The notes under the pieces: model-generated
Database searches by the model: none
Told to the model about the DNA's origin: nothing
What the model saw: only the letters and a program-made list of their open reading frames with translations
Position numbers and translations under genes: made by a program
In this document: piece after piece, positions 19,202 to 29,259 of the stretch
Position numbering within the stretch: the first letter of the stretch is position 1
Layout of the letters: each line of letters begins with the position of its first letter
Origin: Pontibacter diazotrophicus
Lineage (GTDB): Bacteria > Bacteroidota > Bacteroidia > Cytophagales > Hymenobacteraceae
DNA length: 64,000 nt
Reading direction: 5' to 3'
Assembly: GCF_003367245.1 (NCBI RefSeq)
Contig: NZ_QRGR01000001.1
Span: forward strand, 62,001-126,000

Positions 19202-20476
19202 TTAGCCAATCTTCTCAAACCCAAGGTAAGGATGCAGCACTTTTGGCATGTTGATACCATCCGGTGTCTGGTTGTTTTCCAGTAAAGCGGCAACAATGCG
19301 TGGCAGAGCCAGAGCGCTACCATTGAGTGTGTGCAGCAGTTGTGTTTTGCCTGATTCGTTTTTGTAACGCAGCTTTAAGCGGTTTGCCTGGTAGGTCTCA
19401 AAGTTAGAGGCAGAGCTTACCTCCAGCCAGCGGCCCTGGGCGGCAGAATATACTTCCATATCAAAGGTAAGGGCAGCGGTAAAGCTCATATCGCCACCGC
19501 ACAGGCGCAGCACCCGGTAAGGTAGCTCCAGCTTTTGCAGCAGGCCCTGTATGTGCTGGCTCATCTCTTCCAGCGCCTCATAAGACTTCTCCGGCAGCGT
19601 TACCTGCACAATCTCTACCTTATCGAACTGGTGCAGGCGGTTCAGGCCGCGCACATCGGCACCCCATGACCCTGCCTCCCGGCGGAAGCAGGGTGTGTGG
19701 CCGGTGTTCTTAACAGGCAGCTGGTCTGTGGGCAGAATCACATCGCGGTAGATGTTGGTGATCGGTACTTCTGCCGTCGGGATCAGGTAAAGGTTATCAG
19801 CCGTGGCATGGTACATCTGGCCGTCTTTGTCCGGAAGCTGACCGGTGCCATAGCCTGAGGCCTCGTTCACGAGGATAGGAGGCTGCACCTCCATATAACC
19901 CGCCTTAATGGCCTCATCCAAAAAGAAATTGATAAGGGCACGCTGCAACCGTGCTCCCTGCCTTTTATAAACAGGAAAACCTGCCCCGGAAATTTTATTG
20001 CCGAGTTCAAAATCGATGATGTCATACTTCTGTATCAGCTCCCAATGCGGGAGTGCGCCCTCGAACAATTCAGGAATTTCTCCGTGCTGGAGAACTACTT
20101 CATTGTCTTCTGCTGTTCTACCTTCAGGCACACTCTCGTGCGGCAGGTTCGGCAGTTTGTATAAAGCTTGTTGCATTTGCTCCTCTAAAGAAGACAGCTG
20201 CTCTGCCAGCGATTTTGTTTTCTGCTTCAGTTCGGATGTCTCGGATTTGTAGGCTTCCGCTTTCTCGCGTTCCCCGTTCTTCATCAGCACGCCGATTTCT
20301 TTGGAGATGGAATTTGCTCTGCTCTGAAGCTCGTCGTGCTTGCTTTGTACCTGGCGCCGTTGCTGGTCAAGTTCCAGCAAAGTATTCACTTCTTCGGCCG
20401 CATTTTTGTAGTTTTTCTTGTTCAGACCTTCAATTACTTGTGCCGTCTGCTCTCTTAAAACTGTTAACTGTAGCAT
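19202..20476 (-). CDS. serS: Seryl-tRNA synthetase
   Basis: Charges tRNA-Ser with serine. The 424-residue class II synthetase has an N-terminal antiparallel coiled coil (about 30-100) and the catalytic motifs: motif 2 CFRREAGSWGADVRGLNRLHQF and motif 3 NGSALALPRIVAALLEN. The segment TAEVPITNIYRD is typical of SerRS. Normal length. A minus-7-like TATATTTTTG lies just upstream. Monocistronic. Confidence 0.98.
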   Translation of the reverse strand: MLQLTVLREQTAQVIEGLNKKNYKNAAEEVNTLLELDQQRRQVQSKHDELQSRANSISKEIGVLMKNGEREKAEAYKSETSELKQKTKSLAEQLSSLEEQMQQALYKLPNLPHESVPEGRTAEDNEVVLQHGEIPELFEGALPHWELIQKYDIIDFELGNKISGAGFPVYKRQGARLQRALINFFLDEAIKAGYMEVQPPILVNEASGYGTGQLPDKDGQMYHATADNLYLIPTAEVPITNIYRDVILPTDQLPVKNTGHTPCFRREAGSWGADVRGLNRLHQFDKVEIVQVTLPEKSYEALEEMSQHIQGLLQKLELPYRVLRLCGGDMSFTAALTFDMEVYSAAQGRWLEVSSASNFETYQANRLKLRYKNESGKTQLLHTLNGSALALPRIVAALLENNQTPDGINMPKVLHPYLGFEKIG

Positions 20477-20758
20477 AGTTGGGTGTTATGTATACGCACA
20501 AAAATATACTTTTTTGAGGAGTTAGAGGCATTTACGAAATCTTTTCGCATAAAACTGAAACTTTTTTTATTAAATACTCCGTAATATTTGTTAATTATAA
20601 GGCATTGCAATAACATTGCGTTACAATTGATGAAGGCTCTTCCCTGTGCCTCTCTGACTCTTTCGCAACCTATTCTATTTTCCTGATTGATAACAGATTT
20701 CTCGCTGCGTTCGCTCTAGTGCGGCCTGGCAGGTTAATAAACTACCATACCATTATTT

Positions 20759-22558
20759 ATGTATAATATTGATGAATTGAAAGATAGACTTCTTTCAGAA
20801 CTCAAGGAAATTGCTGAGGACTTAGGTGTTAAGAACTTTAAGAAGCTAAGCAAGCAAGACCTTGTGTATAAGATCCTTGATCAGCAAGCCGTTACCCCTA
20901 CTGAAAAATTACCAAAGAAATACAAGTCTGCCGCTGGTAGTGCCTCGCCTAAGCAAGATGAAGCGCCTGAAAGTGCAATTGCTGTAGAGGAAGCGCCAGC
21001 AGAAGCAGTAGCAGAAGCACCTGCAAGGCCTGCTCCTGCTAAAAGAGAAAAACGCCCTACCCGTGAGCAGACAGCAGCACGCAGCGAAGCTGTTACAGCC
21101 ACCGCTGCAGTACCGGCCCCGGCTCCGGCCAAAGACCATGGTTCTCAGAACCATCGCGAGCGTGTGCATCGTGATGATAACAAAGACAGAGGCAACAACG
21201 ATAGCAGAGACACCCGCACCGACAGGGAAAGCCGCAGCGATAGCCGTGGCAACGACAGCCGCAACGATCGCAGCGACAGAGACTCCCGCAGCGATAGCCG
21301 TGGCAATGACAGCCGCAGTGATCGAGGCGACAGAGACTCCCGCAATGATAACCGTGGGAATGATAGCCGCAGCGACCGGAATGAACCTGCTCCGCGCCGT
21401 AACACGCAACAGCAGGCAGCCAGCAGCACTAACTTTAAAGAGTTTGATGGCATCATTCTAAACGAAGGTGTGCTGGAACTGATGCAGGATGGGTATGGCT
21501 TCCTGCGCTCTACGCACTATAACTACCTTGCCTCCCCAGATGATATTTATGTATCGCCGTCACAGATAAAGCTGTTTGGCCTTAAAACAGGTGATACAGT
21601 AAAAGGACAGATTCGCCCGCCGAAAGAAGGCGAGAAATATTTTGCACTGCTAAAGGTGGAGACGGTAAATGGCCGCACCACAGAGGAGATTCGTGACCGT
21701 ATTCCGTTCCAGCACCTGACGCCACTCTTCCCTGAGGAGCGCCTGAAACTGACAACAAGACCAAGCCAGATTTCTACCCGTGTGCTGGACCTTTTTGCCC
21801 CAATTGGTAAAGGCCAGCGTGGTATGATTGTGGCGCAGCCAAAGACAGGTAAAACGGTGTTGTTAAAGGAAATAGCGAACGCTATCTCTGAAAACCACCC
21901 GGAAGTATACCTGATGATCCTGTTGATCGACGAACGTCCGGAAGAAGTAACTGACATGGCACGCAGCGTGAACGCAGAGGTGATTGCTTCTACTTTCGAT
22001 GAAACTGCCGAGCGCCACGTGAAAGTTTCTAGCATTGTGCTAGACAAAGCCAAGCGCATGGTAGAGTGCGGCCATGACGTGGTTATCCTGCTGGACTCTA
22101 TTACCCGCCTGGCCCGTGCTTATAACACGGTAGTTCCTTCTTCTGGTAAAATCCTGTCTGGTGGTGTGGATGCCAATGCGCTGCACAAGCCGAAGCGCTT
22201 CTTCGGTGCTGCCCGTAACGTGGAGAATGGCGGCTCACTTACCATTATTGCTACTGCCCTGATAGACACTGGTTCTAAAATGGATGAGGTAATCTTCGAA
22301 GAATTTAAAGGTACCGGTAACATGGAACTTCAGCTGGATCGCAAACTGGCGAACAGACGTACGTACCCTGCTATCGATGTGCCTGCTTCTGGTACACGCC
22401 GCGAAGACCTGCTCATGGACAAAGACGAGTTGAACCGTATCTGGATCCTGCGCAAGTTTATGTCCGACATGAATTCTATAGAAGCTATGGAGTTCCTGAA
22501 AGACAGAATGGTCGGAACCAAGAGCAACGAGGAGTTCCTGATTTCGATGAACGGCTAA
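20759..22558 (+). CDS. rho: Transcription termination factor Rho with large disordered insert
   Basis: Hexameric RNA helicase that ends transcription. 599 residues against about 420 in E. coli: a Rho_N domain (1-45), then about 180 residues of low-complexity Ala/Pro and Arg/Asp/Ser/Asn sequence (46-225), a cold-shock RNA-binding domain (about 236-305) and the ATPase core. P-loop QPKTGKT (360-366), Walker B VVILLDS (441-447) and the Q-loop region with SGGVDANAL are intact. The insert carries three 18-residue repeats. Disordered inserts are known in Bacteroidota Rho; in Bacteroides thetaiotaomicron one drives phase separation. Upstream, 20477-20758 shows no gene and may be a leader. Confidence 0.97.
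   Translation: MYNIDELKDRLLSELKEIAEDLGVKNFKKLSKQDLVYKILDQQAVTPTEKLPKKYKSAAGSASPKQDEAPESAIAVEEAPAEAVAEAPARPAPAKREKRPTREQTAARSEAVTATAAVPAPAPAKDHGSQNHRERVHRDDNKDRGNNDSRDTRTDRESRSDSRGNDSRNDRSDRDSRSDSRGNDSRSDRGDRDSRNDNRGNDSRSDRNEPAPRRNTQQQAASSTNFKEFDGIILNEGVLELMQDGYGFLRSTHYNYLASPDDIYVSPSQIKLFGLKTGDTVKGQIRPPKEGEKYFALLKVETVNGRTTEEIRDRIPFQHLTPLFPEERLKLTTRPSQISTRVLDLFAPIGKGQRGMIVAQPKTGKTVLLKEIANAISENHPEVYLMILLIDERPEEVTDMARSVNAEVIASTFDETAERHVKVSSIVLDKAKRMVECGHDVVILLDSITRLARAYNTVVPSSGKILSGGVDANALHKPKRFFGAARNVENGGSLTIIATALIDTGSKMDEVIFEEFKGTGNMELQLDRKLANRRTYPAIDVPASGTRREDLLMDKDELNRIWILRKFMSDMNSIEAMEFLKDRMVGTKSNEEFLISMNG
21230..21383 (+). repeat. 54-bp minisatellite inside rho
   Basis: Three tandem 54-base units encode the 18-residue repeats beginning [11 protein letters not shown] (residues 158, 176, 194). 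Units differ by a few codons (S/N, D/G changes), so copy number may vary between strains. Confidence 0.8.
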
Positions 22559-22584
22559 TTCGTATTACAGCATTCAACATAAAG

Positions 22585-22624
22585 CAGCCCGCTTGCCGAA
22601 AGGTAAGCGGGCTGTTGTGCTTTT
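22585..22624 (+). terminator. Terminator after rho
   Basis: Arms CAGCCCGCTTGCC and GGTAAGCGGGCTG (one G-U pair) close a GAAA tetraloop, followed by TTGTGCTTTT, 27 bases past the stop. Confidence 0.82.
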
Positions 22625-22699
22625 ATGCAAAGTCAAAGCGAGGCTCTTATAAATAACAGTAAATTAGCAAGTGAACGAACATTGCTTGCTCAACAGATT

Positions 22700-23173
22700 C
22701 TACTGCCAAAAGCTATACCCAGGCTCCGTGAGCAGGTAAAAGGTGTAGGTAACGACAAAGCCGAAAATAACATGGGCAAGAATAAGCGTGGAGAGGTAGG
22801 TCCTTAGCTTCAGTAGCGGCGGCTTAGGGTGTACCATAAAAAAGAAATACCAGACCACCATCGCGATAATGCCGTGGCCCAGGCCCAGAAACAAACCCCA
22901 GGAAGCGGTGAGAAGACCAACACCGGAATTCCATGCCGCCAGGTACATCAGGGCAAAGAAAACACCTACGGCATAATGCGCAAGGTTTCCGATTGCTCTG
23001 GTGCTTCCAGCATCCGAAAGGCTCCCGTCCGGCTGTGTCCGGGACAGCAGCATTGTGCCTAATATCTTTGTTACTTTCATAACCCGGTGCGTGGCGTAGG
23101 AAAGCAGGTATAAAAATGCCGTCATGGCAGCAGTGGCGGCAAGGCCAGCAATTACAGCGTAGAGAAACTTCAT
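22700..23173 (-). CDS. Four-helix membrane protein of unknown function
   Basis: 157 residues with four hydrophobic segments (about 5-25, 64-84, 87-110 and 130-149). No catalytic motif is seen. It follows the UbiA gene by about 55 bases on the same strand, so it may be co-transcribed. Function unknown. Confidence 0.75.
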   Translation of the reverse strand: MKFLYAVIAGLAATAAMTAFLYLLSYATHRVMKVTKILGTMLLSRTQPDGSLSDAGSTRAIGNLAHYAVGVFFALMYLAAWNSGVGLLTASWGLFLGLGHGIIAMVVWYFFFMVHPKPPLLKLRTYLSTLILAHVIFGFVVTYTFYLLTEPGYSFWQ

Positions 23174-23227
23174 AGGTACAACATAGTTTTACCTGTATAC
23201 GATACCGCAAACAGAAGTTTTACCATA

Positions 23228-24103
23228 CTACAGATACACCCTTGCCACAATAATGGAGATAAAGGCTAAACTGATGCAGAGAGAAGATATCTTGTTCATC
23301 TGCATGGTGTTTTCATAATTTACCACCCGCAGGTCTTTCTGTGCCTTCAGCATCCAACCTGTAAAGAAGTATAGAATAGGAGCAGTAAAGATTAAGAAGA
23401 TAAAGATGTTCCGTACCTGATCCGTTGTAAAGTACAGGTAAAGCAGCAGCGCTGAGCCAAGGGCAAGGCTAATGGCTGCGAAGAGGTAAGTTCCTTTTAC
23501 ACCCAGAATCAAACTCAGCGTCCGGTCTCCGCGCTCGCTGTCTTCCTTGTGCTGGTAGATTTGAGTAAGAGGATAGGAGCCACAGAGAAAGAGGGTGCTG
23601 ACAAGGGCGAACCATACATTTGGTGTCTGCAGCACTTCTGCCAGGGAAAGGCCAATGCCTACCTGCACCATCACATACGTAAAAGCCCCTTGAAAAAAAG
23701 TGACGACAAAGGTGCTGAGAACCGGATACTTTTTCAGGCGAATACCTTCGTAAGAATAAGCTTTAGAAATAAGCAGGTACAAGGCGACCAGAGCCCCAAA
23801 CAACGGCGACAGAATAATGCCCAACACGACAGCCAATAAATCAAAGAGCAATACAAGGTGCATCAGTTGCTGTGTTACCTTGGGTGGGTGTTTAAGCCCT
23901 CCAATGCTGCCCTCGTCCCGGTCGTAGTAAGAGTTGTAGCCGTTGCTGGCCGGGTATACCAGCAGGTGCAGGATTATGAAAACAGCCACTGCCCGCCAAA
24001 CCTCATAGCCCACCACCGTACTCAATGCGAACCAGAAGATTGGCATCAGGTAAATAGAAAAAGGAATACGCATCAGCGTGAGGGCACTTCGGTAGCTATT
24101 CAT
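23228..24103 (-). CDS. UbiA-family prenyltransferase
   Basis: 291-residue integral membrane protein with about eight helices. The two aspartate-rich motifs of the UbiA superfamily are present: NGYNSYYDRDEGS (about 54-66) and a later QIYQHKEDSERGD (about 187-199). These bind the magnesium-prenyl diphosphate. The aromatic acceptor cannot be told; no menaquinone or heme genes lie beside it. A methyltransferase and two unknown genes occupy the same strand, which might suggest modification of a lipid-soluble product, but gaps of about 150 bases make that tentative. Confidence 0.88.
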   Translation of the reverse strand: MNSYRSALTLMRIPFSIYLMPIFWFALSTVVGYEVWRAVAVFIILHLLVYPASNGYNSYYDRDEGSIGGLKHPPKVTQQLMHLVLLFDLLAVVLGIILSPLFGALVALYLLISKAYSYEGIRLKKYPVLSTFVVTFFQGAFTYVMVQVGIGLSLAEVLQTPNVWFALVSTLFLCGSYPLTQIYQHKEDSERGDRTLSLILGVKGTYLFAAISLALGSALLLYLYFTTDQVRNIFIFLIFTAPILYFFTGWMLKAQKDLRVVNYENTMQMNKISSLCISLAFISIIVARVYL

Positions 24104-24251
24104 GTATCACTTAGCAATAATTGATGATATTATGCAATAGTTTTTTTGTTCCACTTTAAACAGGAAAGAGAGATGGAAGGCTTGTTATTAAGTTTTTACA
24201 GGCTTCTAACTTTATTTTGCATTCAGTTATTCAAAACTCAGTAATTCAAAA

Positions 24252-25037
24252 TTATTCGACCGGATACCCTATAAGATAAATGACGTGCTTGCCAAGTCGG
24301 GCGCCTACTTTACCGGTACGCCAGTTATAGTCGGGGGAGTTTATTTCTTTTGTCATGCGGTGCAGCATTTGCGGCGTGTATATCCGGAGAAGCGACACAG
24401 TACCATCCCAGAGAATGCCCAACGGAATAAGCGGAATAATATAAGTAAAAAAGAGCCTGCTGAACTTAAATGGCCGGATAAAGGGTGTCACCACCACTAT
24501 CACCACCGGAAAGAACAGCCACAGCACCAGTACTTCCAGCCAGCTTTTGCTCGCCCCTTCAAAAACACCGATGGCCGATCGGTTGTTGGCTGCATCCTGC
24601 AGTATGGCCTTTGCAACGGGAGGAGGAAAGTGATGGAAAGACGAAAATATAGTACGCACGCCGGTAATGCTTTCAGGCACAGCCGTTGCATCAATGGGCT
24701 CCGGTATAAAGTCAAGTGCACCTCCTGAGGTTTGCTGCAGGTACCTGTATGCGCCTAAATTGGGGTAGAGGTCGGTTAGGGTGACGCGGACGGTGGTGCC
24801 TATGCGCTGGCTAAGAGCCTGCTGAACGCCTTCTATGCCGCCCCCGGCACCAGAACACAGGTCAGTGATGTGACGCTGGCTGGTGCGCTCTAAGAGCTCC
24901 TGCAACAAAGGTAAGGCAGGCTTATAGGCTCCCAGTTTTGAAATCATGAAGCGCAGGAAATCCAGCATCCCCTGTCGGATGACGTGCGGAAACCACTTTT
25001 GGTCTTCCAGTTCGATAAGTTGAAGGCGTACGTTCAA
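24252..25037 (-). CDS. Membrane-associated SAM-dependent methyltransferase-like protein
   Basis: 261 residues starting at TTG (25035-25037). The Rossmann motif I ITDLCSGAGGG near residue 57 and the acidic motif II TLTDLYPN near 86 point to a class I methyltransferase. After the FSSFHHFPP motif the protein is unusual: residues about 165-210 are strongly hydrophobic (VLVLWLFFPVVIVVVTPF and LFFTYIIPLIPLGIL), giving two likely membrane segments inside the fold. Substrate is unknown; a lipid or quinone-like substrate would fit the neighbouring UbiA gene. Confidence 0.8.
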   Translation of the reverse strand: MNVRLQLIELEDQKWFPHVIRQGMLDFLRFMISKLGAYKPALPLLQELLERTSQRHITDLCSGAGGGIEGVQQALSQRIGTTVRVTLTDLYPNLGAYRYLQQTSGGALDFIPEPIDATAVPESITGVRTIFSSFHHFPPPVAKAILQDAANNRSAIGVFEGASKSWLEVLVLWLFFPVVIVVVTPFIRPFKFSRLFFTYIIPLIPLGILWDGTVSLLRIYTPQMLHRMTKEINSPDYNWRTGKVGARLGKHVIYLIGYPVE

Positions 25038-25130
25038 GGCGGATGCTTTGTAAAACCATACTATGCAGCCACCGGAAAGGTTGCTATGGCCGCTGAAAGT
25101 GGCGATGGCTATCCAAAGTTACACCTAAAC

Positions 25131-25649
25131 TTATACGATATATCCGTCTTTGCCAGCCCCGACTTTCAGGCTATCGCCGGTATTGCTGAACAGCTGCCAG
25201 TACTCCTCTGCTGGTTTCTCAGCATCAGGGGAGACAGTGAGCGTAGCGCCACTGGCAAAGTGTACTGCCAATCCAAAGTCTTCCAGTAGCTCTACGCGCT
25301 CCACTACCAAGCTTTTGCTTTCCTTCACAAGCTCCAGCAGGCGCTGGTCGCGCAGGTTAGCGCCTGGTACTTTCCAGTCAAAATTTGGGGAGGGGAGGCC
25401 GGCTTCGCGCTTGCGCATGAAAACCTCGCTATGCTTAATGGCAGCACCCTCTGGTTGCTGCAGTTGCCAGGGGCAGCTTACCGCCAGCGTGAGTTCTCCA
25501 ATGTCCAGCACCAGGCCCTGCGACGTGGTGTAATGCGTGCTGCCAAAGTGGAAATACTGCACTAACTCATTTCGGGTGGTCTTTGTGAGTGGCAGCCCTT
25601 TCATTTTGTCTAAAGCCTGCTGTAGTGTTTGTTGCATGAGGCGGTACAT
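25131..25649 (-). CDS. Soluble protein of unknown function
   Basis: About 172 residues, no signal peptide or membrane segment. I use the ATG at 25649; an ATG at 25637 is equally possible. The longer reading from TTG at 25673 lies within the predicted minus-7 box and is rejected. Segments such as VLDIGELTLAVSCPWQLQ and VVERVELLEDFGLAVHFASGATLTV suggest a compact beta-rich fold. No family recognised. It lies upstream of the methyltransferase on the same strand. Confidence 0.7.
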   Translation of the reverse strand: MYRLMQQTLQQALDKMKGLPLTKTTRNELVQYFHFGSTHYTTSQGLVLDIGELTLAVSCPWQLQQPEGAAIKHSEVFMRKREAGLPSPNFDWKVPGANLRDQRLLELVKESKSLVVERVELLEDFGLAVHFASGATLTVSPDAEKPAEEYWQLFSNTGDSLKVGAGKDGYIV

Positions 25650-25670
25650 TTTTGGGAATAGCGTATAACA

Positions 25671-25678
25671 CAAAGATA
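25671..25678 (-). promoter_or_regulatory. Minus-7 box upstream of the 25131-25649 gene
   Basis: TATCTTTG on the minus strand matches TAnnTTTG. The predicted transcript starts near 25665. Confidence 0.5.
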
Positions 25679-25762
25679 GGCAGCCGCCACAAAAGAACAG
25701 GTGTTTTGCTGCAGCTTCACTAAGTTTTGGACTGCATAATCTTAGTTGTTATGTACAAAAGG

Positions 25763-25770
25763 TATATTTG
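25763..25770 (+). promoter_or_regulatory. Minus-7 box of the PBP1A promoter
   Basis: TATATTTG matches TAnnTTTG exactly, about 50 bases before the start codon. Confidence 0.5.
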
Positions 25771-25822
25771 CAGTCGTTTGTAAGAGCGTGAACGGGAATT
25801 TAAAGAGGGTGCCCTCTGTTTG

Positions 25823-28159
25823 ATGACAATGCTGAAAGAGCAAGAAAAGATAGAAAAGCCGAAGAGGCCAGTATATAAAAGCGTGATAGGCTTTGTCTGG
25901 AAAGTTTTTTTTCTGGGTTTTGCCTTTGTGCTGGGATACCTGCTGAGTGTGGACAATAACCTGTTCTACCTGTTTGGGTCCTCGCCAAGCCTCGACAGGT
26001 TAGAGAATCCCCGGTCTGATATGGCCTCTGAGCTCTATACCTCAGACGGGAAACTGATTGGGAAGTACTTTAAGGAAAACCGCAGCCCGGTAGGCTACGA
26101 CAGTCTGTCGCCAATGCTTATCAAGGCTTTAGTTTCCACAGAAGACATCCGATTTTACGAGCACTCCGGCATTGACCCTGCCGCCATCATGTCGGCTGTT
26201 TACGGCAGCTTACAAGGCGATGCCCGCGGCGCCAGCACTATTACGCAGCAGCTGGCCAAGAACCTCTACAAGACCCGTACTGCGGATACAAAGGGTGTGC
26301 TGGGGCATGTTCCGGGGGTAAGCCTTGTCATCTCAAAGACAAAGGAGTGGCTGACGGCTATTAAGCTGGAGCAGCGTTATACCAAAGAAGAAATCCTGGC
26401 GATGTACCTGAATACCGTAGATTTCGGCTCAAACTCTTTTGGTATAAAGGTAGCCTCCAAGACTTTTTTCAATACCTCACCCGACAGCCTGAAGACGGAG
26501 CAGGCGGCCGTACTCGTAGGGCTGCTGAAAGCCCCTACCTTTTACAGCCCCAGGTACAACCCGGAGAACGCCACACGCCGCCGCAACACCGTGCTGGGGC
26601 AGCTGGCCAAGTACGATTACCTCACGCCTGCCCAGGCAGACTCGCTGAGCCAGTTGCCCTTGGTGCTGGAGTACAAGGTAGAGAACCACTACGATGGCCC
26701 TGCCACCTACTTCAGAGGGGCCGTGGCAGACTACCTGAAGCAGTGGACGAAGGAGAATGGGTATGACCTGTACCGCGACGGCCTGAAAGTATACACCACC
26801 ATTGACTCCAGGATGCAGGCACATGCTGAGGCGGCGATGGAAGAGCATATGCGTACACTGCAGCGCCGTTTCGATAGCCATTGGAAGGGCAAGAATCCTT
26901 GGGTAGATGCCAAAGACCGTGAAATACCAGGCTTCATAGAAGAAACTATCAAGCGTACTGATTATTATAAGCGTCTGAAGGAAAAGCATGGAAATGATGC
27001 GGCTGCCATTAACAAGGAACTGAACACCCCGCGCGAGATGATGGTATTCACCTGGGACAATGACTCTCTGGAAAAGAAGGTGACAATGAGCCCGCTGGAC
27101 TCACTGGCGTATTACAAGCATTTCCTGCATGGTGGTATGATGACGATGGATCCTTTCTCCGGCCATATCAAAGCCTGGGTAGGGGGGATTAATTTCAAGT
27201 ACTTTAAGTATGACCACGTAAAGCAGGCGCGTCGCCAGCCCGGCTCTACCTTTAAACCGTTCGTGTATGTGGCCGCCATTGATAACGGCTATTCCCCCTG
27301 CGATAAAATCGTGGACCAGCGTATCACTATCAACTATGTGGAGAACGGGAAGAAGATGAACTGGTCGCCTACCAATGCAGACTGGGAGTATACTGGTGCG
27401 CCCATGACATTACGCCGTGCTATGGGTAAATCAGTGAATTCGGTAACAGCGCAGCTCACAGAGCGGGTAGGATGGGAGACGGTAGTGAAGTATGCGCACC
27501 GCCTGGGTATTACAAGCCCGCTGCAGGAGGTGCCCTCTATTGGCCTTGGCCCAAGCGATGTATCTGTTTTCGATATGGTAGGCGCCTACAGCACTTTTCC
27601 GAATCAGGGCTTTCATACAGAGCCCATGTTTATCACCCGCATCGAAGACCGGAACGGCAACCTGATACATCAGTTTGTGCCAAAGCAGAAGAAAGTACTG
27701 AGCGAAGAAACCGCTTTCCTGATGATGCATATGCTGAAAGGCGGTATTGAGGAGCCAGGAGGCACTTCGCAGGCGCTGTGGGAGTATGACCTTTGGAATG
27801 GCAATGAGATCGGCGGTAAAACCGGTACCACTTCCAACCACTCTGACGGGTGGTTTATGGGTGTGACGAAAGACTTAGTAACCGGTGTATGGGTAGGCGG
27901 TGAAGACAGAAGCATTCACTTCCGTACATCGCAACTGGGGGAAGGATCCAAAACGGCGTTGCCTGTGTTTGGCCTGTATATGGAGAAAGTTTATAAAGAC
28001 CAAGCATTGGGCTATACCAAGGGCCGCTTCCCGGGGCCAACTGTTGATGTAAGCAAAAAGTACAACTGCACCACGGTGCTGCCAAAGCGGGTAGAGCCAG
28101 ATTCAACTGCACTGGACGAGGTGCTGGAGATGCTGAACGTTGGAGGCAATATTCTATAG
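25823..28159 (+). CDS. Penicillin-binding protein 1A (bifunctional class A)
   Basis: Polymerises and crosslinks peptidoglycan at the inner membrane. One N-terminal membrane anchor (about 22-43) precedes a GT51 glycosyltransferase domain (EDIRFYEHSGID with the catalytic Glu, GASTITQQLAKNLY) and a transpeptidase domain with all three motifs: SxxK in QPGSTFKPF around residue 475, SVN in GKSVNSVTAQL, and KTGTTSNHSDGWF. 778 residues, usual length. The ATG at 25823 is taken; a TTG directly before it and an ATG six bases on are alternatives. A strong terminator follows. Confidence 0.96.
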   Translation: MTMLKEQEKIEKPKRPVYKSVIGFVWKVFFLGFAFVLGYLLSVDNNLFYLFGSSPSLDRLENPRSDMASELYTSDGKLIGKYFKENRSPVGYDSLSPMLIKALVSTEDIRFYEHSGIDPAAIMSAVYGSLQGDARGASTITQQLAKNLYKTRTADTKGVLGHVPGVSLVISKTKEWLTAIKLEQRYTKEEILAMYLNTVDFGSNSFGIKVASKTFFNTSPDSLKTEQAAVLVGLLKAPTFYSPRYNPENATRRRNTVLGQLAKYDYLTPAQADSLSQLPLVLEYKVENHYDGPATYFRGAVADYLKQWTKENGYDLYRDGLKVYTTIDSRMQAHAEAAMEEHMRTLQRRFDSHWKGKNPWVDAKDREIPGFIEETIKRTDYYKRLKEKHGNDAAAINKELNTPREMMVFTWDNDSLEKKVTMSPLDSLAYYKHFLHGGMMTMDPFSGHIKAWVGGINFKYFKYDHVKQARRQPGSTFKPFVYVAAIDNGYSPCDKIVDQRITINYVENGKKMNWSPTNADWEYTGAPMTLRRAMGKSVNSVTAQLTERVGWETVVKYAHRLGITSPLQEVPSIGLGPSDVSVFDMVGAYSTFPNQGFHTEPMFITRIEDRNGNLIHQFVPKQKKVLSEETAFLMMHMLKGGIEEPGGTSQALWEYDLWNGNEIGGKTGTTSNHSDGWFMGVTKDLVTGVWVGGEDRSIHFRTSQLGEGSKTALPVFGLYMEKVYKDQALGYTKGRFPGPTVDVSKKYNCTTVLPKRVEPDSTALDEVLEMLNVGGNIL

Positions 28160-28174
28160 CACCGCCTGAGCGGA

Positions 28175-28230
28175 ATAATATAAAAGGGAAGGGCCAGCTA
28201 CTTTTAGCTGGCCCTTCCCTTTTATATTAT
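28175..28230 (+). terminator. Terminator after PBP1A
   Basis: A perfect 26-bp stem with a CTTT loop (core AAAAGGGAAGGGCCAGCTA) ends in TTTTATATTAT, 15 bases after the stop. Confidence 0.92.
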
Positions 28231-28338
28231 GAAGTGCAAAATCTGTCGCATCTTCTATTTCGTAAATTCTTCAACCGTTTTGAATCAGGAGAAACTCCTT
28301 CATCTTTTATCTTAATACTTTTGTCCTTTAGTAGATGT

Positions 28339-29259
28339 TTACTCATTCGCATTCTTTTCATAAAAAGATTCGAGCGCCTCTTCTAAATAGTTATACTCAA
28401 AGGTAAAACCGGTTTGTAATACCTTGTTGGCACTAACACGCTGCCCCGTCAGTACTACATCGCTCATTTCGCCCATCATCAGGTTAATGGCAAAGGCAGG
28501 CACCTTGGGCAGCACGAGCGGCTTCTTCATGGCCTCTGCCAATTCTGTCATAAACTGTTTATTCGTGACAGGGTGCGGTGCCACAGCATTGTATACGCCT
28601 GTAAACTGAGGGTCTTCTATTGCGCTTATAAACAGGCGGCAGGCGTCGTCGAGATGTATCCAGGACATGTACTGTTTGCCGGAGCCTAACGGAGCGCCAG
28701 CCATCATCTTAACAGGTCGTGCCATCTGCGGTAAAGCGCCACCTTTGGTGCTTAACACAATGCCTAACCGCATGATAACGGTGCGCAAACCGAGCTCATG
28801 CATCTGCCAGGCGGCGCCTTCCCAGGATTGACAAACATCAGCCAGAAAATCGTCGCCAAGAGTGCTTTCCTCAGACACTAACTGATCGCCGGAGTTGCCG
28901 TAAATGCCGACTCCCGAAGCAGAGATGAACCCTTTTACGTGGTGCTCCGAACTTTTCATGGCGTTGTAAAGCAGGTTAGCACTTTTTACACGGCTATTGA
29001 TGATTTCTCTCTTACGGTCTTCTGTCCATTTTTCAGATGCCAGACTGGCTCCTGTCAGGTGAACAATATAATCTGCGTAGGTGATGGCGCTCTCATCGAT
29101 AGTGCCTTCCTTCACATCCCACTTAAAGGTTTTATAGTTGGAGACCTTGTCAGGGTTTCGGCTCAGGTGGGCTACTTCATAGCCCTGGTCGATGAGCATC
29201 TCTGACAGACGCATCCCGACTAATCCCGAACCACCTGTAATTAATATTTTACCAGACAT
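28339..29259 (-). CDS. TIGR01777-family NAD(P)-binding epimerase
   Basis: 306 residues of the atypical short-chain dehydrogenase fold. The dinucleotide motif GGSGLVG is at residues 9-15, SASGVGIYG holds the catalytic-site region, and the C-terminus has the DUF1731-type segment (NLMMGEMSDVVLTGQRVSANKV) typical of the YfcH/TIGR01777 family. Substrate unknown. Cytoplasmic, monocistronic as far as visible. Confidence 0.9.
   Translation of the reverse strand: MSGKILITGGSGLVGMRLSEMLIDQGYEVAHLSRNPDKVSNYKTFKWDVKEGTIDESAITYADYIVHLTGASLASEKWTEDRKREIINSRVKSANLLYNAMKSSEHHVKGFISASGVGIYGNSGDQLVSEESTLGDDFLADVCQSWEGAAWQMHELGLRTVIMRLGIVLSTKGGALPQMARPVKMMAGAPLGSGKQYMSWIHLDDACRLFISAIEDPQFTGVYNAVAPHPVTNKQFMTELAEAMKKPLVLPKVPAFAINLMMGEMSDVVLTGQRVSANKVLQTGFTFEYNYLEEALESFYEKNANE

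Noticed and set aside
21063..21461. Alternative-frame ORF inside rho, with Thr/Ala repeats
   Set aside because: The repeats are only another reading frame of the rho minisatellite.
21547..22059. Minus-strand ORF opposite the Rho ATPase core
   Set aside because: Shadow of the highly conserved core; no independent signal.
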